The notes: generated by a model not told the origin, from the sequence alone. A stretch of DNA of 39,220 bases from CAZDDW01 sp964480695 (GCA_964480695.1 CAYZPO010000002.1:1-39220), one strand, 5' to 3'; shown: positions 31,837 to 39,220, counted from the first letter of the stretch. Numbers and translations: made by a program.

Positions 31837-33456
31837 ATGATTTTAAAACTCCTTAACGGCAAATCAAAAACTATTGCCAGCGCTGCCGCGCTGGTTGCCT
31901 TTATGTCTTTTGTGTCGCGTTTAGTCGGGTTATTGCGAGATCGCATTCTGGCTGGTGAGTTTGGGGCAGGGGATACTCTCGACATTTATTATGCTGCTTT
32001 TAAGGTCCCAGACCTTATTTTTACTTTGCTCGTAACCGGCGTGCTCTCTGCCAGTTTTATCCCATTGTTTACCAAACGTCTCTTGGCCGGAAACGCTCGT
32101 CGTGCTGCTTGGCAGTTAACCAATAATGTGATCAATATTATTGGGATCAGCTTTATTGTTATTGCTATCCTGGGAATGATTTTTGCTCACCCGATTAGTA
32201 CCTGGATCGCTCCTGGATTTGAAGCAGACAAACAAGAGATGGTGGCTCAGTTCACGCGAGTCATGTTTATCTCTAACTTCTTGCTTGCGCTCTCAACCGT
32301 ATTCGGTAGCGCCCTTCAGGGCTTGAAACGTTTCTTGATTTTCTCGCTTGCGCCAGTGCTGTATAACGTGGGAATTATTGTTGGTGTTCTGCTCTTTGTT
32401 GATTGGTTTGGTCTGATCGGTTTGGCCTGGGGTGTTGTCTTTGGAGCCCTTTTGCATCTTCTTACCCAACTTGTTGGGGTTATAAAAACCGGATATCGCT
32501 ATCACTGGACCTGGAACACTAAGGATCCGGACACGCGCGAAGTCGGTCGTTTAATGATTCCGCGGGCACTTGGACTTGGTATCTGGCAGATTAATTTTAT
32601 TATCATGACCATTATTGCCTCGACTTTAGCAGTGGGCTCGGTTACAGTTTTCCAATTTGCGTTCAACCTTGAGTATTTTGCCATTGGCATCTTTGGTGTT
32701 TCATTTGCTATCGCTGCTTTTCCAACGTTGTCTGAGTTTGCTGAAGCAGGGAAGACTGAGAAGTTTATTGCTGCTTTTTCTAACACGGCCCGACAGATTT
32801 TGTTTTTTATTGTCCCAGCCTCGCTTTTGTTCTTGATCTTGCGCGCTCAGATCGTGCGTGTTGTGCTTGGGTCCGGAGTGTTTAGTTGGGAGGACACGGT
32901 TCTAACGGCTGACGTCTTAGCTTTCTTTGCTCTTAGCTTCTTTGCCCAGGCTTTAATTTTCTTACTCGTGCGCGGCTACTTTGCTTATCGCGACACAATC
33001 ACACCGCTCTACACTGGAATAGTGTCCGCAATTGTTAACGTCTTTGCAGCTCTGTACTTTACGAAGCAGTTTGGAGTTGCTGGTCTTGGTCTGGCCTACT
33101 CACTTTGGGCTGTAGTTAACATGGCTTTGCTTTGGATTCCGCTAAGAACTCGCGTTGGCCACCTTGATGAGGTCAACATCTTACGCTCGTTATTTAAAAT
33201 CACGACCGCAGGGATCGTGGCTGGGATCGTGATGCAGATTATGAAGTCTGTCGTGGTCCAGTTCATCACTCTCGACACCTTCTGGGCTGTACTTGCTCAG
33301 GGACTAATTGCTGGTGGACTCGGACTTATGACCTACGTTTTGATCGCGTACCTGCTGCGAAGTCCCGAACTCGAGGATGTGGTCACCGGCATCAAGATCC
33401 GTTTCTTAAAGAAGGCCAAACCAGAAGAAACCATTTCCGAAGCCACCGGAGTATAA
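31837..33456 (+). CDS. murJ: lipid II flippase MurJ
   Basis: This 539-residue polytopic membrane protein has the MVIN/MurJ pattern: SFVSRLVGLLRDRILAGEFGAGDTLDIYYAAFKVPD at the N-terminus, SASFIPLFTK, LQGLKRF, and about 14 hydrophobic segments. It moves lipid II across the membrane for peptidoglycan synthesis. There is no ribosome binding site; the 32-bp repeat ends 2 bp before the ATG. The gene ends at a bidirectional terminator shared with the convergent HD gene. Confidence 0.94.
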   Translation: MILKLLNGKSKTIASAAALVAFMSFVSRLVGLLRDRILAGEFGAGDTLDIYYAAFKVPDLIFTLLVTGVLSASFIPLFTKRLLAGNARRAAWQLTNNVINIIGISFIVIAILGMIFAHPISTWIAPGFEADKQEMVAQFTRVMFISNFLLALSTVFGSALQGLKRFLIFSLAPVLYNVGIIVGVLLFVDWFGLIGLAWGVVFGALLHLLTQLVGVIKTGYRYHWTWNTKDPDTREVGRLMIPRALGLGIWQINFIIMTIIASTLAVGSVTVFQFAFNLEYFAIGIFGVSFAIAAFPTLSEFAEAGKTEKFIAAFSNTARQILFFIVPASLLFLILRAQIVRVVLGSGVFSWEDTVLTADVLAFFALSFFAQALIFLLVRGYFAYRDTITPLYTGIVSAIVNVFAALYFTKQFGVAGLGLAYSLWAVVNMALLWIPLRTRVGHLDEVNILRSLFKITTAGIVAGIVMQIMKSVVVQFITLDTFWAVLAQGLIAGGLGLMTYVLIAYLLRSPELEDVVTGIKIRFLKKAKPEETISEATGV

Positions 33457-33478
33457 AAATAGTTTATAAAAAGTTTTT

Positions 33479-33511
33479 CGCCGCACCCGAGGAGCCAGGT
33501 GCGGCGTTGTT
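33479..33511 (+). terminator. bidirectional terminator between murJ and the HD gene
   Basis: A 9-bp stem CGCCGCACC/GGTGCGGCG (33479-33487 with 33498-33506). It is followed by TTGTTGTTG on the + strand and by GAAAAACTTTTTAT on the - strand, so it can serve both convergent genes. Confidence 0.75.
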
Positions 33512-33523
33512 GTTGACGAAAGA

Positions 33524-34303
33524 TCAGTCCTGTTCCTGGGCCACTGTCTCGCCAGGCTGCTCGATCCATTGACCTTCATGTTGGTCCAGTAGGGCTTGGA
33601 ACCAGGCTCGAACATCCTCGGTCCAGACCTCATCCCCGAAGCCAGGAAGATCTCGCGCCAGACGATCCAGGTGTTGTACCTGGTGGCGCAGAGTCTGAAT
33701 CAGGATCACTTTGTTGCCTCGCTCTTGGAATTGCTCCAGAGCGTAGATGACATAGTCCCAGCGCTCTACCGCTTCGAAGAACAAGGCCTCGGTGCGATGT
33801 TGTTCTGCTAGTTCTTTGAGGGCCGAACGTGTCTCTCTTGGGAAGTGTCCCCACTCCTTCAGGCAGAACTGGAGCAGGAAGGCACGCTGGAACAGAACGA
33901 ACTCGTCGTCAGGGAGCTGAGAGAAGCGCCTGGCGAACACTTCGTACTCTCGAAGGTCCAGCGCAGCATCCTTATCGATGTAGAGTACATCCAGTTCTGT
34001 CTCACCCTCACCGTGGTCATGCACGTGAACTGCCGTGAAGATCAGTTCAGTATCCAAACTCGTGTAGCGACGAAGGCGCTTGGACAGGACGATAGCCAGG
34101 AAAGTGATCGCGTGTGTGTGCTGGAGAGAGTTCTGTGGCCGAGCACCACGCCCACTCTTGATGAATTTCTTCCATCGAGTCGCCTCAGGAAGTCCGGTTT
34201 GTCCAGCACGCCAGACGTCTAGCGTGTCGAGCCAGAGTTGGCTGGGAAAACCCATGCTGTATCCCTTCAGTTCAGGATTGTATCGACGAATAAGTCTTAC
34301 CAT
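33524..34303 (-). CDS. HD-domain phosphohydrolase
   Basis: This 259-residue protein has HTH at 62-64 and H95-D96 followed by HGEGE, then a C-terminal Asp in ERWDYVIYALEQ; this is the metal-binding pattern of HD_3/YfbR-type nucleotidases. It could hydrolyse a nucleotide or deoxynucleotide monophosphate; the substrate is inferred. It is GC-richer than murJ. It is separated from the upstream unknown genes by a strong terminator, so it needs its own promoter, which I could not place with confidence. Confidence 0.7.
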   Translation of the reverse strand: MVRLIRRYNPELKGYSMGFPSQLWLDTLDVWRAGQTGLPEATRWKKFIKSGRGARPQNSLQHTHAITFLAIVLSKRLRRYTSLDTELIFTAVHVHDHGEGETELDVLYIDKDAALDLREYEVFARRFSQLPDDEFVLFQRAFLLQFCLKEWGHFPRETRSALKELAEQHRTEALFFEAVERWDYVIYALEQFQERGNKVILIQTLRHQVQHLDRLARDLPGFGDEVWTEDVRAWFQALLDQHEGQWIEQPGETVAQEQD

Positions 34304-34316
34304 GTTTTAGAATTTT

Positions 34317-34360
34317 AAACAAAAAGAAGAACTCGGCCTGTCCGCAAGGGGACGGCCGAG
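34317..34360 (-). terminator. intrinsic terminator of the two-gene unknown operon
   Basis: On the - strand: stem CTCGGCC…GGCCGAG (34360-34354 with 34338-34332), extended by a GTCC/GGAC inner stem, followed by TTCTTCTTTTTGTTT. Confidence 0.85.
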
Positions 34361-34392
34361 CCGTGGAGAGAAGTGCCCGTGCGGTGCTTGTT

Positions 34393-34842
34393 TTAGTCTC
34401 GAACGAGATAGATCACCCGTTCGGGTGGAATCGATTTTCCAGCTCGAAGGATGATGTAAGAAAGTTCTTTGTGCCCGCGTTCGTTAGGAGCTTCGTAGAA
34501 AGCAGCAACCAGCACTTGCCGGCGCAGTTTATACATCCTGTGTGAATATCTGGCCAGACCCGGTCTGGGCTTTCGTGGAAATCGTTGTCGAGCCCTTTTC
34601 ACCACCTCATCGTATAAAGGACGGAAACGCATGGAACACGGTCCAGCATTGATTCCGGCTCCTTCGAACAAGATCGGCCTACCGTACCCTCGCTGTTCCG
34701 CGTCTTCCAGGACCTCCAAGATGAGCTTGTCCAACTCGCTAGTCTTGATGCGAATCAGCGCCCGAAAGGTCAGCCCCAGGACCAAACTAGTCAGGTAGAT
34801 CGCAGCTATGGTGGCAGGTCCTAGGACTATTTCAGTCAACAC
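34393..34842 (-). CDS. unknown protein with N-terminal membrane helix
   Basis: It starts at GTG, 5 bp after the stop of the previous gene, and gives 149 residues. Residues 1-26 are hydrophobic (one helix). The rest is basic and soluble, with FRPLYDEVVKRARQRFPRKPRPG and a C-terminal beta-rich part (LVAAFYEAPN…LSYIILRAG). No family is recognised. It is the second gene of a two-gene operon ending in a strong terminator. Composition is GC-richer than the flanking core genes. Confidence 0.6.
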   Translation of the reverse strand: MLTEIVLGPATIAAIYLTSLVLGLTFRALIRIKTSELDKLILEVLEDAEQRGYGRPILFEGAGINAGPCSMRFRPLYDEVVKRARQRFPRKPRPGLARYSHRMYKLRRQVLVAAFYEAPNERGHKELSYIILRAGKSIPPERVIYLVRD

Positions 34843-34847
34843 AATCT

Positions 34848-35207
34848 TCAGAGGTCATCGGACGGTCGGATTTCGAACGAAGTCGCGACGTATCCGACTG
34901 CGGTGTAGTCATTGCCGGGGCGAACTGTGATCTCTGCTTTTTGCTTGAGTAGGTGAATCTGCACATTGATCCACTGTCCACTAAACGGGAGAGAGCCTTC
35001 TGTAACCTCGACTAAAAGGTACAGATCGCCATTCAGTCCCGTTGTTCTGGTGTCATGGACAGTGCCGCTGATAGTCTCTCGTTCACAAACAACAGTCACG
35101 TACTGGCCGATAGGTTCTCTAGCCATGTTTGTGATTGATCGGGTGAGCTGGGCGAATTTGGCATCGAGCCTCACGGTCTGCATGCTGACAGGCATATTTC
35201 TGCTCAT
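34848..35207 (-). CDS. unknown small beta-rich protein
   Basis: This 119-residue protein has a strong Shine-Dalgarno, AGGAGG, 8 bp before the ATG, and its own promoter. The middle (about residues 35-95) is beta-rich: PIGQYVTVVCERETISGTVHD, then LYLLVEV and WINVQIHLLKQKAEITV. This could be a small barrel, but no family is recognised. No signal peptide or membrane helix is seen. It is cotranscribed with the 149-residue protein. Confidence 0.65.
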   Translation of the reverse strand: MSRNMPVSMQTVRLDAKFAQLTRSITNMAREPIGQYVTVVCERETISGTVHDTRTTGLNGDLYLLVEVTEGSLPFSGQWINVQIHLLKQKAEITVRPGNDYTAVGYVATSFEIRPSDDL

Positions 35208-35233
35208 AAGGGTGTCCTCCTGGCTGATAAGTT

Positions 35234-35262
35234 ACGTTAGCTTAGATTTTTGGGCCTGTCAA
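35234..35262 (-). promoter_or_regulatory. promoter of the two-gene unknown operon
   Basis: On the - strand: TTGACA (35262-35257), 17-bp spacer, TAACGT (35239-35234). The leader is about 20 nt and includes the AGGAGG ribosome binding site. Confidence 0.6.
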
Positions 35263-35273
35263 ACTAGAGGAGC

Positions 35274-35302
35274 TTTACCTTTTGAGCTCGTTTCTTTATA
35301 CT
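35274..35302 (+). promoter_or_regulatory. promoter of alaS
   Basis: TTTACC (35274-35279), 17-bp spacer, TATACT (35297-35302). The ATG at 35309 is 6 bp beyond the -10, so the transcript should be leaderless. Confidence 0.55.
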
Positions 35303-35308
35303 ATCTGC

Positions 35309-37120
35309 ATGACTGTTGATAAATTAAGGCAGGAATATTTAAAATTTTTTAAGCAGAAGGGACACAAGATCATCCCTTCGGCTTCTTTGGTTCCAGAGAA
35401 TGATCCTACGTCTTTGTTCATTAGCTCAGGCATGCAACCGATCATGCCTTACTTATTAGGCGAGTCACATCCAGAAGGGAAGCGTCTAGCTAATTCGCAG
35501 AAATGCTTCCGTATGGAGGATATTGATGAGGTTGGGGATAATCGTCACACCACGTTTTTTGAAATGCTTGGTAACTGGTCTCTTGGAGACTACTTCAAGG
35601 CTGAACAGATTCCTTGGGTGTTTGAGTTTTTGACCAAGGAGATCGGACTTGATCCGAACCGCCTCTATGTCACTTGTTATGAAGGAAATGACAAGATCGG
35701 AATCCTTAAGGACGAGGAAGCAGCTAAACTCTGGGTCGAGCAATTCGAAGCTGCTGGAGTTGATGCAAGTGACCGAGTTTCATATTATGGAGACGATAAG
35801 AACTGGTGGTCGCGTGCTGGAGCTCCAAGTGAAATGCCAGAAGGTGAGCCAGGCGGACCTGACTCTGAAATTTTTTGGGACTTTGATCCTGATGCCAAAT
35901 TGGGAATTCATAAGAGCTCGGTGTTTGCGAAGCAGAAGTGTCATACTAACTGTGACTGTGGTCGTTATTCCGAAATCGGCAACAGCGTGTTCATGGAATA
36001 CGTGAAAACAAAGAAAGGGTTTGAGCCGTTGCCAAATAAGAACATCGACTTTGGGGGCGGTCTTGAACGTATGGTTGCAGCTGTTAATGATGATCCAGAT
36101 ATTTTTAAAATCAATGTTTTCGAACAAGCGCGAACTAAGCTCGAGGAAATTTCTGGTCTAAAATACGATCAGGATGAAGAAACAACCAAGGCTTTTCGGG
36201 TTATTCTTGACCATTTACGAGCGGTGATGTTCCTGATCGCTAACTGGCTAGAGCCTTCAAACAAGGATCAAGGCTACTTTATACGACGTTTGATTCGTCG
36301 TGCTGTGCGTTACGGACACCAGCTTGGGATCGAACAGAATTTTTGTGAACAAGTTGCAGAAAAGTATAACGAACCATATTGTGGATATTACAAAGAAATG
36401 AATTATGATATTACGGTTACGAATCAAATTCACAAAGAAGAAGTGAAATTTAGGTCAACGTTAGTTCAAGGGTTAAAAGAAATGAAAAAGTTTGGAAACA
36501 AGATGACAGTTACAGATGCGTTCTATTTGTACCAGTCATTTGGTTTTCCTTTAGAAATGATAAATGAAGAGTTGGGAGGAGATGTGATTTCTGAAAAAGA
36601 GTTTAAAAAAGAGTTTGAGAAACATCAGAAGTTGTCGCGAGCAGGCGCAGAACAGAAATTCAAAGGTGGGTTGGCTGATCGGAGTGAAATAACAACTAAG
36701 TATCACACGGCGACGCACCTGTTACACCAGGCGTTGCGACAAGTTTTAGGAGATCATGTTAAACAGCGCGGTAGTAACATCACAGACAAGCGTTTGCGAT
36801 TCGATTTTTCACATTCAGAAAAAATGACTGATGAGCAAAAACAGGAGGTCGAGCGAATAGTCAACGAAGCAATCGAAGCGGATCTGCCAGTCAGTGTCGA
36901 AGAAATGACTGTTGAAGAGGCTAAAAAAGCAGGCGCAATCGGGCTGTTCGAAGCCAAATATGGAGATAAAGTTAAGGTTTATTCGATTGGGGATAACTCT
37001 AAAGAAATCTGCGGAGGACCACATGTTGAGCGTACTGGCAAGCTCGGACATTTCCACATAAAAAAGGAACAAGCCTCATCTGCTGGAATTCGGCGGATCA
37101 AGGCTGTACTTGATAAATAA
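35309..37120 (+). CDS. alaS: alanyl-tRNA synthetase, short form
   Basis: I start it at ATG 35309 (MTVDKLRQEYLKFF), giving 603 residues; the reading from 35282 adds nine residues that overlap the promoter. It has the class II catalytic core (motif 1 region, FFEMLGNWSLGDYFK), the tRNA-recognition region (GYFIRRLIRRAVRYG) and the editing domain with the Zn motifs HTATH and CGGPH. The C-terminal DHHA1/C-Ala region of the usual enzyme of about 870 residues is missing, as expected for reduced genomes. It charges tRNA-Ala. It stands in the position just before infA. Confidence 0.95.
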   Translation: MTVDKLRQEYLKFFKQKGHKIIPSASLVPENDPTSLFISSGMQPIMPYLLGESHPEGKRLANSQKCFRMEDIDEVGDNRHTTFFEMLGNWSLGDYFKAEQIPWVFEFLTKEIGLDPNRLYVTCYEGNDKIGILKDEEAAKLWVEQFEAAGVDASDRVSYYGDDKNWWSRAGAPSEMPEGEPGGPDSEIFWDFDPDAKLGIHKSSVFAKQKCHTNCDCGRYSEIGNSVFMEYVKTKKGFEPLPNKNIDFGGGLERMVAAVNDDPDIFKINVFEQARTKLEEISGLKYDQDEETTKAFRVILDHLRAVMFLIANWLEPSNKDQGYFIRRLIRRAVRYGHQLGIEQNFCEQVAEKYNEPYCGYYKEMNYDITVTNQIHKEEVKFRSTLVQGLKEMKKFGNKMTVTDAFYLYQSFGFPLEMINEELGGDVISEKEFKKEFEKHQKLSRAGAEQKFKGGLADRSEITTKYHTATHLLHQALRQVLGDHVKQRGSNITDKRLRFDFSHSEKMTDEQKQEVERIVNEAIEADLPVSVEEMTVEEAKKAGAIGLFEAKYGDKVKVYSIGDNSKEICGGPHVERTGKLGHFHIKKEQASSAGIRRIKAVLDK

Positions 37121-37158
37121 GCTAAAATAAGCTTAAAAAATTTACGAGAATAAAAAAC

Positions 37159-37187
37159 TTGACAGAAATCTGAAATAAGCATAAAAT
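37159..37187 (+). promoter_or_regulatory. upstream promoter of the infA-rpoA operon
   Basis: TTGACA (37159-37164), 17-bp spacer, TAAAAT (37182-37187), a near-consensus sigma70-type site. Confidence 0.7.
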
Positions 37188-37216
37188 AGGCGCGCTCTGC
37201 ATTATCCACATAGGGC

Positions 37217-37245
37217 TTGCCAATTTTTAGCTTATTTGATAGAAT
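37217..37245 (+). promoter_or_regulatory. second promoter of the infA-rpoA operon
   Basis: TTGCCA (37217-37222), 17-bp spacer, TAGAAT (37240-37245). The infA ATG is 13 bp beyond, so the leader is only about 7 nt. The two promoters are 58 bp apart. Confidence 0.6.
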
Positions 37246-37258
37246 TCTGGCACAAATT

Positions 37259-37447
37259 ATGGCTGCAAAAAGCACTAAGGAATTTATTGAAGCGCGGGGC
37301 ACAGTGGAAGAATTGCTTCCATCAACCACCTTCAAAGTAAGACTTGAAAACGACCAAGTAGTTACAGCTCATCTTTCAGGGAGGATGCNNNNNNNNNNGT
37401 TTTCACCATACGACCTAACTAAAGGTCGGATAACTTATAGGTTTTAA
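37259..37447 (+). CDS. infA: translation initiation factor IF-1, with assembly gap
   Basis: The start is ATG 37259 (MAAKSTKEFIEARGTVEELL). The visible parts match IF-1: FKVRLENDQVVTAHLSGRM, then FSPYDLTKGRITYRF. Ten N (37389-37398) lie between them. The family has about 16 residues between GRM and (L/F)SPYDL, while the window leaves room for 4, so the N run is a placeholder and about 36 bases are not shown. IF-1 binds the ribosomal A site in initiation. It is the first gene of a ribosomal protein operon. Confidence 0.93.
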   Translation: MAAKSTKEFIEARGTVEELLPSTTFKVRLENDQVVTAHLSGRMXXXXFSPYDLTKGRITYRF

Positions 37448-37459
37448 TTTGCGACTCAA

Positions 37460-37573
37460 ATGAAAGTCCGAGCTTCAGCAAAGAAAATTTGTCGTGACTG
37501 TAAAGTAATCCGTCGGAAAGGGCGGGTTGTTGTCGTTTGTAAGAACCCACGTCATAAACAACGTCAAGGATAA
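37460..37573 (+). CDS. rpmJ: 50S ribosomal protein L36
   Basis: It has 37 residues: MKVRASAKKICRDCKVIRRK and so on. The zinc ligands are in C-x2-C near residue 11, a later Cys (27) and a His (32). The gene is very short and sits 12 bp after infA, as in most bacteria. Confidence 0.95.
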   Translation: MKVRASAKKICRDCKVIRRKGRVVVVCKNPRHKQRQG

Positions 37574-37575
37574 TT

Positions 37576-37959
37576 ATGGCTCGAATAGCTGGTGTAACAA
37601 TTCCCAATGACAAGCGAATCGTGATTGCTCTCACGTATATTTATGGTATTGGTTTAACTCGTTCTAAAAAGATTTTGAAAGAGACTGGAATTGATGAGAA
37701 CGTTCGAACAAAAGATTTAACTGATGATCAAGTGAAAGCGATCAGTGCGGCGGTGAACCAGTTCAGTGTAGAGGGTGAGTTGCGTCGCGAAGTTTTAGGA
37801 AACATTAAGCGTTTGAAAGAAATTGGTTGTTATCGAGGTATTCGTCATGAAAGACGTTTGCCAACTCGTGGACAACGAACCAAGACTAACTCACGAACCT
37901 CACGCGGAAACGTTCGACGAACTATGGGAAGCGGGCGCCGTGCTTTGACTAAGACCTAA
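37576..37959 (+). CDS. rpsM: 30S ribosomal protein S13
   Basis: This 127-residue protein starts MARIAGVTIPNDKRIVIALT and has the helix-two-turn-helix region, GCYRGIRHERRLPTRGQRTKTN and a basic C-terminal tail. It lies 2 bp after rpmJ, with no Shine-Dalgarno, so it is probably coupled. It contacts tRNA in the small-subunit head. Confidence 0.97.
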   Translation: MARIAGVTIPNDKRIVIALTYIYGIGLTRSKKILKETGIDENVRTKDLTDDQVKAISAAVNQFSVEGELRREVLGNIKRLKEIGCYRGIRHERRLPTRGQRTKTNSRTSRGNVRRTMGSGRRALTKT

Positions 37960-37961
37960 TT

Positions 37962-38357
37962 ATGGCTGCTACTAAGCAAAAGCAATCTAAAAAGAAAAAG
38001 ACGATCCGACACGTTTCTCAAGGGCATGCCTATATTCAAGCCACTTATAACAACACCATTGTTACTTTAACTGATTTGAACGGTAATACCTTGGCTTGGG
38101 CCAGTGCTGGTAATTGTGGTTTTAAAGGACCAAAGAAAGCGACCCCGTATGCTGCCAGTGTGATTGTTAAGTCAGTAGCTGAAAAAGTTAAAGAAACTGG
38201 TTTGCGAGAATTGTGTGTTTTTGTTAAAGGTGTTGGCTCTGGCCGAGACTCAGCTGTCCGTTCGCTTAACGCTAACGGATTTAATGTAACCGCAATTAAG
38301 GACATGACTCCACTACCACATAACGGATGTCGTCCACCAGGACCACGAAGAGTATAA
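37962..38357 (+). CDS. rpsK: 30S ribosomal protein S11
   Basis: This 131-residue protein has a Lys-rich start (MAATKQKQSKKKKTIRHVSQ), then AYIQATYNNTIVTLTDLNGN, WASAGNCGFKGPKKATPYAA and the conserved end PHNGCRPPGPRRV. It lies 2 bp after rpsM. It belongs to the platform of the small subunit. Confidence 0.97.
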   Translation: MAATKQKQSKKKKTIRHVSQGHAYIQATYNNTIVTLTDLNGNTLAWASAGNCGFKGPKKATPYAASVIVKSVAEKVKETGLRELCVFVKGVGSGRDSAVRSLNANGFNVTAIKDMTPLPHNGCRPPGPRRV

Positions 38358-38359
38358 AT

Positions 38360-38971
38360 ATGGGAAGAACAATGATCACAACCTGTAAGATGTGTCGCCG
38401 CGAAGGAGTTTCTCTTTGTGGGCGTGAGCGCTGTGCTGCTAAACGTCGCAATTATCCACCTGGAGTTCATGGTCCAGGGCGCCGAGCTCGACTTTCGCCG
38501 TATGGAATTCAGCTTCGAGAAAAGCAGAAAGCCAAGCGTTTTTACAATATCATGGAAAAACAGTTTAGAAATTATTTTGAGAAAGCTTCTAAGAATAAAG
38601 GGAATACCGGAGAAATCCTTGTTCGTTTACTTGAGGAGCGATTAGATAACGTAATTTATCGTCTTGGTTTTGCCAAGACTCGACGACAGGCTCGTCAGAT
38701 GGTTAACCACGGATTTTTCTTGATCAACGGGAAGAAAGTTGATATCCCTTCGTATCAAATCAAAGTTGGAGACGAAATCACTATCCGCGAGAACAAGACT
38801 GATAAAGGTCTGTTCCAAGATTTGAAAGAGCGGTTAGCCAAACATCAGGCTCCTGGTTGGATGCATCTTGATGCAGGTGCTCCAGGCGGAAAGATCACTT
38901 CTCACCCAGAAGGTGATGATCTAAAACAGGTGTTTGACCCTAAACTTATCGTAGAATTTTATTCACGTTAG
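38360..38971 (+). CDS. rpsD: 30S ribosomal protein S4
   Basis: I use ATG 38360 (MGRTMITTCKMC), giving 203 residues, 2 bp after rpsK; the upstream in-frame ATG at 38327 lies inside rpsK. It has a zinc-type N-terminus (C-x2-C-x8-C-x4-C), then the S4 RNA-binding domain with RLGFAKTRRQARQMVNHGFFLINGKKVDIPSY. It is a primary 16S rRNA binder and often an autogenous repressor of this operon; no leader target was looked for. Confidence 0.96.
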   Translation: MGRTMITTCKMCRREGVSLCGRERCAAKRRNYPPGVHGPGRRARLSPYGIQLREKQKAKRFYNIMEKQFRNYFEKASKNKGNTGEILVRLLEERLDNVIYRLGFAKTRRQARQMVNHGFFLINGKKVDIPSYQIKVGDEITIRENKTDKGLFQDLKERLAKHQAPGWMHLDAGAPGGKITSHPEGDDLKQVFDPKLIVEFYSR

Positions 38972-38978
38972 AAACAAT

Positions 38979-39220
38979 ATGGAGAACATTCTTTTGCCCA
39001 ACAAACTTTCGTTTGCTCCAGGGAGCCATAAAAACGAGGCCATCCTCACGGTTGAACCTTGTTACTATGGTTACGGAACTACCTTGGGAAACGCCTTGCG
39101 GCGAGTTTTGCTCTCCTCCTTGCCTGGGGCAGCGGTGACTGCAGTGAAGATTACTGGCGCTACCCACGAATTTACAGCTATCGAAAACGTTAAGGAGGAC
39201 GTTTTGGAAATTATTTTAAA
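38979..39220 (+). CDS. rpoA: RNA polymerase alpha subunit (3' partial)
   Basis: The start is ATG 38979 (MENILLPNKLSFAPG). The visible 80 residues match the alpha N-terminal domain, including EPCYYGYGTTLGNALRRVLLSSLPGAAVTAVKI and the segment ending EDVLEIIL. The rest lies beyond the window. It follows rpsD by 7 bp, as in the usual alpha operon. Confidence 0.96.
   Translation, partial: MENILLPNKLSFAPGSHKNEAILTVEPCYYGYGTTLGNALRRVLLSSLPGAAVTAVKITGATHEFTAIENVKEDVLEIIL

Noticed and set aside
33596..34310. Several + strand frames (71-125 codons) opposite the HD gene
   Set aside because: They are shadows of the GC-richer HD gene, which has recognisable metal-binding motifs.

Overview
The window looks like a chromosomal scaffold from a member of the Candidate Phyla Radiation (Patescibacteria). 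The evidence is a short alanyl-tRNA synthetase, tightly packed genes with little Shine-Dalgarno signal, giant secreted repeat proteins, a C-terminal surface module I associate with this group, and a DsbA-like/VKOR pair for disulfide formation. TGA is used as a normal stop (for example at 23965-23967 and 26736-26738), which argues against the lineages that recode UGA. The phylum-level call is inference; no 16S gene is present.

Layout. (1) 1-18467: a surface/secretion block on the + strand. It holds a giant protein (at least 4730 residues, 5' end outside the window) with 33 Ca2+-loop modules of four classes, then two membrane-anchored paralogous alpha/beta-hydrolase-like proteins and a GT-B lipid-type glycosyltransferase. 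(2) 18540-19886: riboflavin kinase, riboflavin synthase and lumazine synthase, overlapping end to end. (3) 19878-20888: a RimK-type ATP-grasp ligase on the - strand with a GC-rich palindromic insert kept in frame. (4) 20889-22964: a GC-richer region with a 38-residue membrane peptide, a lipoprotein-like protein, the RNase P RNA gene (- strand) and a 69-residue acidic protein. (5) 23033-25319: thioredoxin-like protein, VKOR and a beta-CASP ribonuclease. (6) 25302-27848 (- strand): RNA m5U methyltransferase, Era and a FecR-like membrane protein. (7) 27878-30627: a GT2 glycosyltransferase, a PEP-mobile-domain protein, a CYTH protein and a nucleoside deoxyribosyltransferase-like protein. (8) 30663-33456: a surface protein with TSP3 and PKD domains, and MurJ. 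(9) 33524-35207 (- strand): an HD hydrolase and two unknown proteins, again GC-richer. (10) 35309-39220: alaS, then infA-rpmJ-rpsM-rpsK-rpsD-rpoA; infA is interrupted by an assembly gap and rpoA runs off the end.

How the genes fit together. The giant protein's 18 class-A modules each carry a conserved Cys pair, and the Trx-like/VKOR pair 9 kb away could oxidise them. The glycosyltransferases and MurJ concern the cell envelope. Two styles of gene start are visible. Core genes mostly start within about 10 nt of a predicted transcription start or are translationally coupled, with no Shine-Dalgarno. The GC-richer accessory genes have clear Shine-Dalgarno sequences, full promoters and strong terminators, and may have been acquired.

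Non-coding structure is the most unusual part. There is a four-copy family of small hairpins with covarying stems, a loop TAAA and a conserved CATTCC flank; one copy is read as protein inside the methyltransferase. There is an exact 32-bp inverted repeat whose copies lie 16 kb apart, each at a gene boundary, and a palindromic insert inside rimK. A perfect 24-bp palindrome sits between divergent promoters for rnpB and a small gene.
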